DNA of 64,000 nucleotides, taken from the NCBI GenBank assembly GCA_910579735.1, contig CAJTUZ010000018.1:1-64000 (forward strand), given 5' to 3'. Position numbers and translations under genes: made by a program. Below, in pieces: positions 7,981-17,254 of the stretch. Source of the stretch: an uncultured Lachnospiraceae bacterium (GTDB taxonomy: Bacteria; Bacillota; Clostridia; Lachnospirales; Lachnospiraceae). Numbering within the stretch: position 1 is the stretch's first letter; each line of letters starts with the position of its first letter. Below the pieces are notes generated by a model. It was not told where the DNA came from. It made no database searches and saw nothing but the letters and a program-made list of their open reading frames with translations.

Positions 7981-9309
7981 ATGAAGAAGAAAATATTATC
8001 GTCAGCGTTTTTGTTTGGTTTGGTCTTGCTGTGCCTTTTGCCAGTGCAGGCAGAAGCGTGTGATAGAGAGAAAGCAGCCTCATTTCCTGTAGGTAACTCT
8101 TTCGGAAATATTGCGGCAGATAGAAGGCAGGTACGCAGGGAAGAGAGCATTTCTATGCCTTCCGGGGGGATACTGTCGGTCGATAATGATTTCGCCACGC
8201 TGGTGATGGAAAGCGAGCTGAGAGAGGAATACCTGGAGGAAGACTATCTTTTTTATACCTATGAGGCCGACTATAACGGGGATTACATCAAAGAGGCTTT
8301 TGTTCTGTATGGGAAAAGGTCGGAAAAGACAGACGAGAGCGTGTTCGGCTCTTTTTGCTATACAGACATGTACGGTACGATATATTGCTTACGGGATGCC
8401 GTTTTTTTTAAGAAGGAACCGGAATTTCTGTATGTGGACGGCCGGATACTTGTCTGCCTGGAATATATGGATGGAATCGAACCTGCAATGGATGTTTATG
8501 AGGTAAAAGAAGAAACCGTGGTCTGGAGAAATCAGGGGCAGGTAAGGTATGGAGAGGAACTGTATGAGGAAGTTGCAGGGGAGGAATTTATACCGGGGAC
8601 AGATCTGCTCGAACGTATGGAAAACGCTGAAGATTTCCGGCATGACGAGGGAGATCTGTATTATCATTATGCCTATAGTCCGCAGCTTCTTCCTTCCGTC
8701 AGTCTGATTAGTACGACGGAACATTTTACGTTATATCTGCTTGGAAAAGATGTTGTGATAAGGACGGCGGATGTCGGATATATTTACGCGGATATATGGA
8801 TCACATCCAATTATATGACGCCTCCTGAGATAAAGGAAGAGGATTTTGATGGAGATGGGATGGAGGAACTTGCCATGATCCTCTATGTCAGGCATGGTAC
8901 CGGACTGCGTGTTTATTCGCTTTATGTGGCGGATCAGGATGAAGACGGAGCGTGGAAACTGTACTATCTTGTGCCATCGCAGTATGAAGAGGCGCTGCGG
9001 GAGCATATTGATACGCTTTCCGTAGAGGGCGGCGTCAGATTCTGCTTCGAAGGGGAACCCATAGGAACGGTTGATACGACGGGAATCGATTACAGGGCGG
9101 ATCGTTATGAATATGATGTGGGTAATCTGATCGATCTTTATTTTACGACCGACGGAATGAAAATAGAAGCGACGGTGGAGGGCATTTCCACGGGCGGAAA
9201 GCTGGCGATCAGTGCCTGTCCGGGATACGTTTTATCAGCCGACGTATGTTATAACGGAGCCGGAAAATGGAACTTTGCAGATGTCAGTTATGATAAAGAG
9301 GCAGAATAA
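7981..9309 (+). CDS. Secreted protein of unknown function with VCBS/EF-hand-like segment
   Basis: A 442-residue protein with signal peptide MKKKILSSAFLFGLVLLCLLPVQAEA. The mature part is rich in Asp, Glu and Tyr. It contains IKEEDFDGDGMEELAMILYV (about 280-300), a Ca2+-loop-like motif also seen in VCBS/FG-GAP repeat proteins, and an earlier similar segment YEADYNGDYIKEAFVLYG (about 93-110). No catalytic signature recognised. The start is supported by GGGGGAGAGAAG about 8 bases upstream. It lies 80 bases before a second secreted protein, probably in one transcript driven by the repeat-containing promoter. Confidence 0.75.
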   Translation: MKKKILSSAFLFGLVLLCLLPVQAEACDREKAASFPVGNSFGNIAADRRQVRREESISMPSGGILSVDNDFATLVMESELREEYLEEDYLFYTYEADYNGDYIKEAFVLYGKRSEKTDESVFGSFCYTDMYGTIYCLRDAVFFKKEPEFLYVDGRILVCLEYMDGIEPAMDVYEVKEETVVWRNQGQVRYGEELYEEVAGEEFIPGTDLLERMENAEDFRHDEGDLYYHYAYSPQLLPSVSLISTTEHFTLYLLGKDVVIRTADVGYIYADIWITSNYMTPPEIKEEDFDGDGMEELAMILYVRHGTGLRVYSLYVADQDEDGAWKLYYLVPSQYEEALREHIDTLSVEGGVRFCFEGEPIGTVDTTGIDYRADRYEYDVGNLIDLYFTTDGMKIEATVEGISTGGKLAISACPGYVLSADVCYNGAGKWNFADVSYDKEAE

Positions 9310-9389
9310 GTAACGGCATATAATAGAAAAATCATATATTCTATGATACGTTCCTGCAGTCATGACGCAGAAAAAGGAGGGCAACAGAA

Positions 9390-11168
9390 ATGGGAGGTCA
9401 CAGAGTTTTGTTAAAAGCGGTCACAGTGTTTATGATGGCGTTGGCGTTTGGTTTTTTCTGCGGGACAACAAGCCGCGCTTACGGCATACAGTATGATTTT
9501 CAACCCGTAAGTGAGATACCGGAAGGAAAGGCGGCGGATGATTATATTGCGCTTTCGTTTGAAAGTGTGAAATACGAGATCCAAAAAGGTGATACGCTGT
9601 GGGGAATCTCCGAGGCTTTTCTCGGGAGCGGAGAGCGGTACGGAGAGATTTTTGAAACAAACGGCGGTGTAATCGCCGATGCGGATCTGATCTTCCCGGG
9701 AGATGTCATTACGATCTCCTCTTACTTATACATACCGAAAGATGAATATGACAGAGGCGGACTGCGGTACGAGGGAGCGGTGCATATCGCGACGCCCGAT
9801 ATGGTGGATAACAGCATGTTTCTGGTAACGGATATTTATGATACCTCGGATTACGGAAAAAGCTCCGGCGGCATTACGATATTTTCACTTCCCATTACCA
9901 ACCATATGGGGGAAAATGCGCTGACGGACGACTGGGAGAGCTTTGTGGCGGAAGTAGAGCGCTGCAGTGAAACGTGCGGCGGCCGGGTATCGAATCTTAT
10001 TTTTGAGAAATACGAAATAGAAGGCGCCTGTGATCTGTGCGGTTATTCGTTTGATTTTGACACAGGGGAGAAAATCGTGCAGTTTGCGGTATTTTACCGA
10101 CTCGGTGCATACAATATGGCGGAAGTCGTCGGGGTATGGGAACCGGCGAAAAAACAGTCTTTTCTTGCCAATACGGCGATGGTGGACGTGACACGCTATA
10201 TCGCGGCCAGTTTTGAAGATTTCGGCGGCCGGATCGGTATGGGTTTTACGAAAAGTACGGAGAATATCGGAGCGGGCGACTGGAATTATCCGGAACTGCA
10301 TAATCTGTTCACGGCCGCTATGAAAAACTTTACCGCCTATGCCGAAAGACCGCAGGGCGATATGCCGGGCGACTATGAGATTGTATGGGAAAACGAAATT
10401 TTTGAACAGCTTGTACGGGAGGCGCTGACCGGACTCTGGCAGCTTTCGGAAGAAGAAAAGGAGGCGTTTGACGACAGACCGGTGATGGCAAGCGATCTGG
10501 CTGTCATTACGGATATTGAATGCAGGAAATATCCGCCTTATTATCTGTCTTCGGACGAGGGGCATATACCGGAATTATATCTGATATTAAACGGTTATTC
10601 CGTCAGCATGGAAATAGACGAAGAAACGTTTATTTCCTGTGAGGATCTGCAATATTTTAAGGAGGCGCGCAGCCTTTTCATCAAAGTGTGCGATCTGGCG
10701 GACTATTCTTTCATCGGAGAGATGAACAGGCTGCGGACGCTGGCGATACAGGCGGGCAAGGCTGTAGATAACGTGGACTTTCTGGGAAACCTTCCCGAAC
10801 TGTGTACGCTTGATCTGAGGGGATATTATAGTTTTGACAGTACTGATTACGGATATGAGAATGAGGACGGACAGATTGCATTCTATGGCGTAACGGACAT
10901 TTCCTGTTTAAAAAACTGTACACATCTGGGATATCTGACGCTTGAAATGCCGGCAATAGAAGACTTTTCATTTCTGGCATCCTGTCCCGAGATCTGTACG
11001 ATCATTCTTTCTCCTGAAATCTGCATGGAAGAAGGCTGCAGGGAGGAGCATTACGATGGATATGAGCACGGGGAAGAGAAGGAACTACCTGTCCTGCCTG
11101 ATCTTACACTGCTTCCTGATGCCAGATTTCTTGAATTTTACGGGAACAGTTATCGGTGGGAGCCGTAA
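9390..11168 (+). CDS. Secreted LysM and leucine-rich-repeat protein
   Basis: A 592-residue protein with a hydrophobic N-terminal signal (LLKAVTVFMMALAFGFFCG), a LysM domain at about 53-105 (YEIQKGDTLWGISEAF, LIFPGDVITI) expected to bind peptidoglycan or chitin-like glycans, a central unknown region of about 300 residues, and a C-terminal array of irregular leucine-rich repeats (about 430-560: RLRTLAIQAG, LPELCTLDLRG, CTHLGYLTLEM, CPEICTIILSP). Good AAGGAGGG site upstream. A cell-wall-anchored recognition or assembly role is plausible. The combination of LysM and LRR in one chain is uncommon. Confidence 0.8.
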   Translation: MGGHRVLLKAVTVFMMALAFGFFCGTTSRAYGIQYDFQPVSEIPEGKAADDYIALSFESVKYEIQKGDTLWGISEAFLGSGERYGEIFETNGGVIADADLIFPGDVITISSYLYIPKDEYDRGGLRYEGAVHIATPDMVDNSMFLVTDIYDTSDYGKSSGGITIFSLPITNHMGENALTDDWESFVAEVERCSETCGGRVSNLIFEKYEIEGACDLCGYSFDFDTGEKIVQFAVFYRLGAYNMAEVVGVWEPAKKQSFLANTAMVDVTRYIAASFEDFGGRIGMGFTKSTENIGAGDWNYPELHNLFTAAMKNFTAYAERPQGDMPGDYEIVWENEIFEQLVREALTGLWQLSEEEKEAFDDRPVMASDLAVITDIECRKYPPYYLSSDEGHIPELYLILNGYSVSMEIDEETFISCEDLQYFKEARSLFIKVCDLADYSFIGEMNRLRTLAIQAGKAVDNVDFLGNLPELCTLDLRGYYSFDSTDYGYENEDGQIAFYGVTDISCLKNCTHLGYLTLEMPAIEDFSFLASCPEICTIILSPEICMEEGCREEHYDGYEHGEEKELPVLPDLTLLPDARFLEFYGNSYRWEP

Positions 11169-11245
11169 GTCCGGAAAGGAATTTACTGAAATCAGGAAAT
11201 TTGGGAGTCCGGAATGATAAATTTCGGATGGCAGCATGTCCCTTC

Positions 11246-11274
11246 TTGTATTTTCTCTTATCAAGTGTCATAAT
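11246..11274 (+). promoter_or_regulatory. Sigma-A promoter of feoAB
   Basis: TTGTAT (11246-11251), 17-base spacer, CATAAT (11269-11274), about 40 bases before feoA. No clear Fur-type 19-bp inverted repeat could be seen by eye. Confidence 0.55.
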
Positions 11275-11313
11275 AGCAGGAGAGCACTCTTACAAAAGAG
11301 GGGGATATGACAG

Positions 11314-11547
11314 ATGTTTTTAAAAGACGTGGCTATGGGACAAAGCTGTATCATAGAAAAGATCGATCTTCCGTTTCAAATGGAAAGACGCCTGGAGTCT
11401 CTTGGCATGACTGCGGATACGACCGTTTCGGTGCTGAACCGGAAGGGAAAAGGGATCATGATCATTAAACTGCGGGGCACCCGTTTTGCGCTTGGATATC
11501 ATGTGACCAAAAATATTACGGTCAGGGAAGCGGGTGAGACGGTATGA
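11314..11547 (+). CDS. feoA: Ferrous iron transport protein FeoA
   Basis: A 77-residue SH3-like protein (MFLKDVAMGQSCIIEKID, RRLESLGMTADTTVSVLNRKGKG, and a closing ITVREA strand) of normal FeoA length. It is a cytoplasmic partner thought to modulate the GTPase-permease FeoB. Its stop overlaps the feoB start by four bases (ATGA), so the two are translationally coupled. Confidence 0.95.
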   Translation: MFLKDVAMGQSCIIEKIDLPFQMERRLESLGMTADTTVSVLNRKGKGIMIIKLRGTRFALGYHVTKNITVREAGETV

Positions 11548-13589
11548 GGGAAAATCTCACGATCGGTTTTATCGGGAATCCGAACTGCGGAAAGACTACG
11601 CTTTTTAACGCCTATACCGGAGCGAATCTGAAAGTGGCGAACTGGCCCGGGGTTACCGTGGAAAAAGTAGAAGGGGCGATCAGGGATCATGACTTGAATA
11701 TCCGGCTGGTCGATCTGCCCGGAACATACAGCCTGACTTCTTATACTATGGAAGAGACGGTTGCCAGACAGTTCATATTAAGCGATGAAGTGGATGTCAT
11801 TATCAATGTGGCGAATGCTTCTGCACTGGAAAGAAGCCTGTATCTGACACTGCAGCTTTTAGAGCTTGGCAAGCCGGTGGTGCTTGCGCTGAATATGATG
11901 GATGTAGTTGAGAAGCGGGGCATGGAGATCGACTTACATCGTCTGCCGGAAATGCTGGGAATCCCCGTGATACCGGTATCTGCCAGAAAGCGGAGCGGAC
12001 TGGAGTCTCTGCTTCATGCGGCGGCACATCATAAAGACTGTGCGGCGCCGGAACAATTAAGCCATCACCATAAGGGGGAGCGGCATCATATCCACGATCA
12101 TCACGAAGAATATACGATGGTATATTCGGATGAAGTAGAAGATAAGATCGACCGCATCATTCCGGCTCTGCAGGAGGAATATCCCGGTCTGGAGAATTAC
12201 CGCTGGCATGCGATCAAGCTGCTTGAGCAGGATACGGAAGTCACGGGCAAATATCCGATCAGGCTGCCGGAAGTTCTGGACAGGAATTACGAAACGCAGA
12301 TCATTAACGAGAAATATGATTTTATTCAGGAAGTGATTGATGAAGTGCTGCTCCATAAGGCGCGGCAGGATAAATTCACCGAAAAAGTCGATCTGGCCCT
12401 GACCCACAAAATATGGGGCATACCGATCTTTCTCGGTATTATGGCTATCGTCTTTTTCCTGACATTTACGGTCGGGGACTGGCTGAAGGGGTATTTTGAG
12501 CTGGGAATAGACTGGCTTTCGGAAGCTGCCATCAGAGGACTTTCGGCGATTCATGCAGGTACGGTGGCACAATCGCTCGTTGTTGAAGGGATCATCGGCG
12601 GCGTAGGGACCATCGTTACCTTTTTACCGAATATCGTTATTTTGTTCCTGGCGTTGGCATTTCTGGAAGACAGCGGTTATATGGCGCGTGTTGCCTATGT
12701 AATGGAAGGGATCATGAGCCGCCTGGGACTTTCCGGGAAAGCGTTTATTCCGATGTTGCTTGGGTTCGGCTGTACCGTTCCGGCGATCATGGCGTCGAGG
12801 GCGCTGGAGAATAAGAGAGATCGTTATAAGATCATGCTCGTCACGCCTTTTATGAGCTGCAATGCCAGACTGACGATCTATATTCTGTTTTCTGAAATGT
12901 TTTTCGGGAAACATGCAATGATCGTTGCCTATTCCATGTATCTGATCGGTATTGTGGTGGCGATGTTGGTATCGGTGATCCTGCATCTGATCGACCGCAA
13001 AGAGCGGGCCAATTATCTGCTGATCGAACTGCCGGAGTATAAGATGCCGGATTTAAGGACAGTCGGCATCTATGTATGGGAGAAAGTAAAAGATTATCTT
13101 GGCAAGGCCGGTACGACGATCTTTGTTGCGACGCTGCTTATCTGGGTTATGCTGAACTTCGGACCGCATGGTTATGCCTCCGATATGTCGGAAGGATTCG
13201 GCGCCATAATCGGCAGGTGGATGGTACCGGTATTTGCACCGATCGGCCTCGGTTTCTGGCAGATCGCGGTTGCGCTTATCGCGGGAATCTCGGCCAAAGA
13301 AGTGGTCGTATCAAGCTGTGCCGTGCTCTTTGGTGTCGTGAATGCCAATTCGCCTGCGGGTATGGCGGAATTCTCTGCGGTGCTGCAGGGAATCGGATTC
13401 GGACCGCTCAATGCGTTCTGTTTAATGGTGTTCTGCCTGCTCTACATTCCCTGCGCGGCGGCGCTTGCGACGGTGCGAAAAGAGTCGGGAAGCTATGCAT
13501 GGATGGCTTTCGTGGCGGCGTTTCAGCTGATCGTGGCCTGGGTAGTGACATTTGTCGTATTTCAGGTGGGCAGGTTGTTTTTTTCGTAG
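11544..13589 (+). CDS. feoB: Ferrous iron transporter FeoB
   Basis: A 681-residue membrane GTPase importing Fe2+. The N-terminal G domain has G1 GNPNCGKTT (about 10-18), G3 DLPG, G4 NMMD and a G5-like SARK. A His-rich insertion at about 173-190 (HHHKGERHHIHDHH) lies between the G domain and the helical GDI-like region. Two Gate domains follow (GVGTIVTFLPNIVILFLALAFLEDSGYMAR and the repeated half), with the conserved GCTVPAI and CNARLTIY segments. The C terminus ends VAWVVTFVVFQVGRLFFS without the FeoC/Cys tail. Iron limitation is the expected inducer. Confidence 0.97.
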   Translation: MRENLTIGFIGNPNCGKTTLFNAYTGANLKVANWPGVTVEKVEGAIRDHDLNIRLVDLPGTYSLTSYTMEETVARQFILSDEVDVIINVANASALERSLYLTLQLLELGKPVVLALNMMDVVEKRGMEIDLHRLPEMLGIPVIPVSARKRSGLESLLHAAAHHKDCAAPEQLSHHHKGERHHIHDHHEEYTMVYSDEVEDKIDRIIPALQEEYPGLENYRWHAIKLLEQDTEVTGKYPIRLPEVLDRNYETQIINEKYDFIQEVIDEVLLHKARQDKFTEKVDLALTHKIWGIPIFLGIMAIVFFLTFTVGDWLKGYFELGIDWLSEAAIRGLSAIHAGTVAQSLVVEGIIGGVGTIVTFLPNIVILFLALAFLEDSGYMARVAYVMEGIMSRLGLSGKAFIPMLLGFGCTVPAIMASRALENKRDRYKIMLVTPFMSCNARLTIYILFSEMFFGKHAMIVAYSMYLIGIVVAMLVSVILHLIDRKERANYLLIELPEYKMPDLRTVGIYVWEKVKDYLGKAGTTIFVATLLIWVMLNFGPHGYASDMSEGFGAIIGRWMVPVFAPIGLGFWQIAVALIAGISAKEVVVSSCAVLFGVVNANSPAGMAEFSAVLQGIGFGPLNAFCLMVFCLLYIPCAAALATVRKESGSYAWMAFVAAFQLIVAWVVTFVVFQVGRLFFS

Positions 13590-13608
13590 TCTGAGAAACT
13601 TATTTACA

Positions 13609-13652
13609 GGGGGATAAAAAATATTGACAGATTTTTTTTATCCCCCTATAAT
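13609..13652 (+). promoter_or_regulatory. Consensus sigma-A promoter with dyad operator over the -35
   Basis: TTGACA (13624-13629), 17-base spacer and TATAAT (13647-13652) match the consensus exactly. A perfect 13-bp inverted repeat (GGGGGATAAAAAA, 13609-13621; mirror arm 13634-13646) is centred on the -35. There is no T-run after the right arm, so it is not an ordinary terminator of feoB. I read it as the binding site of a dimeric repressor controlling the esterase-GH39 operon. Confidence 0.7.
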
Positions 13653-13715
13653 GGCATCACATAGTAAAACGTTAAACTAACTGAAAAAATGACCAAAAAG
13701 GAGGCAGATAAACAG

Positions 13716-15260
13716 ATGATAAGAACAGCAGCGACGCAGAACGGCCTCGTCAGAGGAATCGAGGCGGCCGATCCGAGGATCACAGCCTTTAAAGGGATCC
13801 CCTTTGCCGCGCCGCCGGTGGGAGAGAACAGATGGCGCGCGCCGCAGCCATGTGAAAACTGGGAAGGTATACGGGATGCATCCCGTTTTGCACCGATATC
13901 GGTACAGGATACGCCGGGACTCGGGAATGACGTATACTGTCGTGAATGGCATGTGGATCCGGAGATACCGATGTCCGAAGACTGCCTGTATCTGAATATA
14001 TGGACCGGAGCCGGGAGTGCGGAGGAAAAACAGCCGGTACTCGTCTGGTTTTTCGGCGGTGCCCTGCAATGGGGATATACCTCGGAAATGGAATTTGACG
14101 GAGAAAGGCTGGCGCGTCGGGGCGTCGTAGTGGTGACGGTAAATTATCGTATTAATGTATTCGGGTTTATGGCACATCCGCAGCTGACCAAAGAACAGCC
14201 GGATGCACCGGCCAACTTCGGCAGTCTGGACCAGCAGGCCGGATTGAAATGGGTAATCTGCAATATCCGTGCATTTGGCGGCGATCCGGACAACATTACG
14301 ATTGCCGGACAGTCTGCGGGAGGCGGAAGCGTGCTCAGTCAGATGGCATGTCCTGCCAATAAGGGACTGTTTCAAAAAGCAGTCTTTATGAGTGCGATGA
14401 TCCGGAATCCTTATCAGGCCGGGGGCTTCGGCGTACCGAAACCGCTTGCGGAAGCGGAGAAAAACGGCGCGGATTTTCTGTCTTTTCTGGGGGTATCGAC
14501 GTTAGAAGAGGCAAGGGCGTTAGATGCTTTCTTTATTCGTGATAAATATGCGCAGTTCAGGGAAAAACACGCCTATATGGGAGTGACGGTTGACGATCGT
14601 TTCTGTTTCGGCGATCCGCTCGTATACTTTCTGCAGGGAAAAAGTGCGGATATACCGGTCTTTGCGGGAAACACCGAAGACGAATTCCCGGCCTACCTTA
14701 CGGCGGACTGCGAAGAGTCTCTGCTGGAAAAAGCAAAAGCGGCGTTTGGCGGATATGCGGAAACTTTTCTGAAGATGCCGGAAGCCTGGCAGTGCGACGA
14801 GAAGGGGTGCTATGGAAAGGTCAACGAACAGGAATGTACGATCAAAGGCGTTTTCGGCAGCCGGACGGCACAGGGGAGAGGGCAGGAACATTACTATTAT
14901 AAATTTGCCGCAGATATCCCCGGACGCGATGATCCGGGAATCTTCCATTCCGTAGATCTGTGGTTTTTCTTTGAAACATTGGCGAAGTGTTCCAGACCTT
15001 TCCGCGGGAAACATTATGATCTGGCACGTCAGATGTGCAATTACTGGGTAAACTTTATTAAAACAGGCAATCCGAACGGACTCGATGACGACAGAAGTCC
15101 GCTGCCGGAGTGGTTCCCTTATACGCATACGACGCCTTTTGAAATGGTGTTTACGACGCAGGGCGCCAAACCGGTGCAGGAAGAGGAAAAGCCGTTTATG
15201 AAATTTATGATGGAAACAATCGTAAGGCAGTTGGAAGGCAGCAGCCGGGAAACAAAATAA
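13716..15260 (+). CDS. Type-B carboxylesterase
   Basis: A 514-residue alpha/beta hydrolase of the carboxylesterase/para-nitrobenzyl esterase family. It shows FKGIPFAAPPVGENRWRAPQP near the N terminus, SEDCLYLNIWT, oxyanion-hole FGGALQWG, nucleophile elbow IAGQSAGGGS (Ser near 197), an acidic triad region GNTEDEF and the catalytic His in IFHSVDLWF. No signal peptide, so cytoplasmic. ATG 13716 follows AAAGGAGG by 11 bases; the earlier ATG at 13689 lacks a site. It precedes a GH39 glycosidase by 58 bases, suggesting release of acyl groups from plant-derived oligosaccharides or glycosides. Confidence 0.93.
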   Translation: MIRTAATQNGLVRGIEAADPRITAFKGIPFAAPPVGENRWRAPQPCENWEGIRDASRFAPISVQDTPGLGNDVYCREWHVDPEIPMSEDCLYLNIWTGAGSAEEKQPVLVWFFGGALQWGYTSEMEFDGERLARRGVVVVTVNYRINVFGFMAHPQLTKEQPDAPANFGSLDQQAGLKWVICNIRAFGGDPDNITIAGQSAGGGSVLSQMACPANKGLFQKAVFMSAMIRNPYQAGGFGVPKPLAEAEKNGADFLSFLGVSTLEEARALDAFFIRDKYAQFREKHAYMGVTVDDRFCFGDPLVYFLQGKSADIPVFAGNTEDEFPAYLTADCEESLLEKAKAAFGGYAETFLKMPEAWQCDEKGCYGKVNEQECTIKGVFGSRTAQGRGQEHYYYKFAADIPGRDDPGIFHSVDLWFFFETLAKCSRPFRGKHYDLARQMCNYWVNFIKTGNPNGLDDDRSPLPEWFPYTHTTPFEMVFTTQGAKPVQEEEKPFMKFMMETIVRQLEGSSRETK

Positions 15261-15318
15261 AACGAAAGAAGAAAAGAGTCGGATTTAGAAAAAAGACAGA
15301 ACGAAGAAAGGAACCTAT

Positions 15319-16833
15319 ATGAAAGAAAACAGAGTTTACGAGATCGATGACCGGAAAGAAGTATTGTTTCATAATAACGTTGATTTCTGCATTGGAACGG
15401 GAAGAATGGGACTTGCGCTGCAGCAGGCGTATCAGGATCAGCTTCGGATGGTGCAGGACGAGATCGGCTTTCGCCATATCCGCGGCCACGGACTTTTTTC
15501 GGACGATATGGCGATCTATCAGGAATATGAGGATGCGTCCGGTGTAAAAAGAGCGGAATATAATTTTACTTATCTGGATATGGTGATGGACAGCTATCGG
15601 AAATGCGGCCTGAAACCATTTCTGGAATTGGGATTTATGCCGGATAAAATGGCGTCCGGAAAGCAGACGATCTTTTACTGGAAAGGAAATGTGACGCCGC
15701 CGAAAGACTATCAGGCATGGTGCGATCTGGTCTGCGCCACACTCAGGCATCTCATGGAGCGTTACGGTGAGGAAGAAGTGCTGACCTGGCCGATCGAAGT
15801 GTGGAATGAACCGAATCTGCCAGGTTTCTGGAAAGATGCCGATATGGAAGAATATTTTAAGCTGTTCCACCGGACATTTGATGCCATAAAAGCGCTGAAT
15901 GTGCGTTTCCGGGTGGGCGGGCCGGCCATCTGCGGCGTCGAGGACGAACTGTGGATACGGGAATTTTTGAATTACTGCCGGAAGGAAAAGCTCATGCCGG
16001 ATTTTATCACGCGTCATCATTATACGACGGAGTTTCCAAAGCCGGAAGGGCATTACGGTTACGCGGCGCTTAGCGATGCAGAGCAGGGATTTGACAATCT
16101 GCGTTCGACAAGAGACATTATTGACAGTTTTGAAGAATACCGGGGGTTAGAGATCCATATTACGGAATTTAATACTTCCTATATTCCGAACTGCCCATTG
16201 CATGACACGAATCAGAATGCGGCTTATATCGCGCAGCAGTTATCGAGGCTCGGTGATGTGAATGAGTCGTATTCGTATTGGACATTCGGCGATATTTTTG
16301 AAGAGCAGGGCGTGCCTTTTACGCCTTTTCACGGCGGGTTCGGACTGGTAGCCAACGGCTGTATACCAAAGCCTACTTTCTGGACGTTTCGTTTTTATAA
16401 GGAACTGTGCGGAAAATGTGTACATAAGTCGGACGATATGGTAATTGTATCTACGGAAAACGGCGGGTATCAGGGAATCGCATGGAATGCTGCCGGTAAA
16501 AGACAGGACAGGGAACTGCAGTTTGATCTTGTTTTCCCGGCCGTAAAAGGAAAAGAATATTCGCTGATCAAAAAGACGGTGGATGAGGATACCTGCAACC
16601 CGCTTCGTATGTGGCATGATATGGGGGAACCGGCATCGCTTGACGAGAAACAGAAAAAACTGCTGCAGGACTGCGCCAGACCGTTCATCTCAGGGAACCG
16701 GCTTGCGGCATCGGAAGAAAAACTGTCTGTTTCGCTTACGGTAAAAGAGTTTGGTGTGGTATATTTTGAACTGCAGCCGATCAAGGCGGAAAACGACAGA
16801 GGATTTGATTATAACAGGGCCGTATTAAATTAA
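15319..16833 (+). CDS. GH39-family glycosidase (beta-xylosidase-like)
   Basis: A 504-residue protein with GH39 hallmarks: the N-terminal region FCIGTGRMGLALQQAYQDQL and GFRHIRGHGLFSDDM, the acid/base Glu in WPIEVWNEPNLPGFW (about 156-170), the nucleophile Glu in IHITEFNTSY (about 280) and the YWTFGDIFEEQG stretch, followed by a beta-sandwich accessory domain. Characterised members are beta-D-xylosidases or alpha-L-iduronidases; the xylosidase type is more likely beside an esterase. No signal peptide, so it should act on imported oligosaccharides. Good AGAAAGGAA site upstream. Confidence 0.92.
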   Translation: MKENRVYEIDDRKEVLFHNNVDFCIGTGRMGLALQQAYQDQLRMVQDEIGFRHIRGHGLFSDDMAIYQEYEDASGVKRAEYNFTYLDMVMDSYRKCGLKPFLELGFMPDKMASGKQTIFYWKGNVTPPKDYQAWCDLVCATLRHLMERYGEEEVLTWPIEVWNEPNLPGFWKDADMEEYFKLFHRTFDAIKALNVRFRVGGPAICGVEDELWIREFLNYCRKEKLMPDFITRHHYTTEFPKPEGHYGYAALSDAEQGFDNLRSTRDIIDSFEEYRGLEIHITEFNTSYIPNCPLHDTNQNAAYIAQQLSRLGDVNESYSYWTFGDIFEEQGVPFTPFHGGFGLVANGCIPKPTFWTFRFYKELCGKCVHKSDDMVIVSTENGGYQGIAWNAAGKRQDRELQFDLVFPAVKGKEYSLIKKTVDEDTCNPLRMWHDMGEPASLDEKQKKLLQDCARPFISGNRLAASEEKLSVSLTVKEFGVVYFELQPIKAENDRGFDYNRAVLN

Positions 16834-16861
16834 TCTCTATTAAATTAACATTGTTTCATGG

Positions 16862-16888
16862 AAAAGGATGGCTGCGGTCATCCTTTTT
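16862..16888 (+). terminator. Rho-independent terminator
   Basis: AAAGGATG pairs with CATCCTTT around an eight-base loop, ending in a T-run. It closes the esterase-GH39 operon. Confidence 0.85.
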
Positions 16889-16981
16889 TATGCATGAAAA
16901 AGCGCTCCGGAATAATCCTGTCTAAATTGGAAACGATAAGGAAATAAAACGAAAACCAAAGAAAGGCAGGATGATGCAGAT

Positions 16982-17239
16982 ATGGAACAATTTCAATACC
17001 GGATCAAAGAGGAAGCAGGCATGCATGCCAGACCTGCAGGACTGTTTGTCAGAGAGGCAAGCAAATACAGCTCGGCGATCCGGATAAGCCATCGGGAGAA
17101 AAGCGGTGATGCCAAAAGTATTTTGGGCGTTATGGGGCTTGGCGCGTGCAAAGGCGATATGATCACCATGAATATAGAAGGCGCGGATGAAAAGGAAGCG
17201 GCCTGGGGACTAAAACAATTTTTGCAGAATAATCTGTAG
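16982..17239 (+). CDS. HPr-family phosphocarrier protein
   Basis: An 85-residue HPr. The phosphoacceptor His is at position 15 (GMHARPAG) and the regulatory Ser at position 46 (AKSILGVMGLG), exactly as in Bacillus HPr, so both Enzyme I phosphorylation and HPr kinase phosphorylation are possible. It is followed 15 bases later by an unusually short Enzyme I homologue and not by the usual full-length ptsI. It may be a secondary HPr with a regulatory role next to the carbohydrate operon. Confidence 0.92.
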   Translation: MEQFQYRIKEEAGMHARPAGLFVREASKYSSAIRISHREKSGDAKSILGVMGLGACKGDMITMNIEGADEKEAAWGLKQFLQNNL

Positions 17240-17254
17240 GGAAAGGATTTATGT

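Noticed and set aside
13609..13646. Terminator of feoB
   Set aside because: The right arm is not followed by a T-run and overlaps a consensus promoter, so an operator is the better reading.
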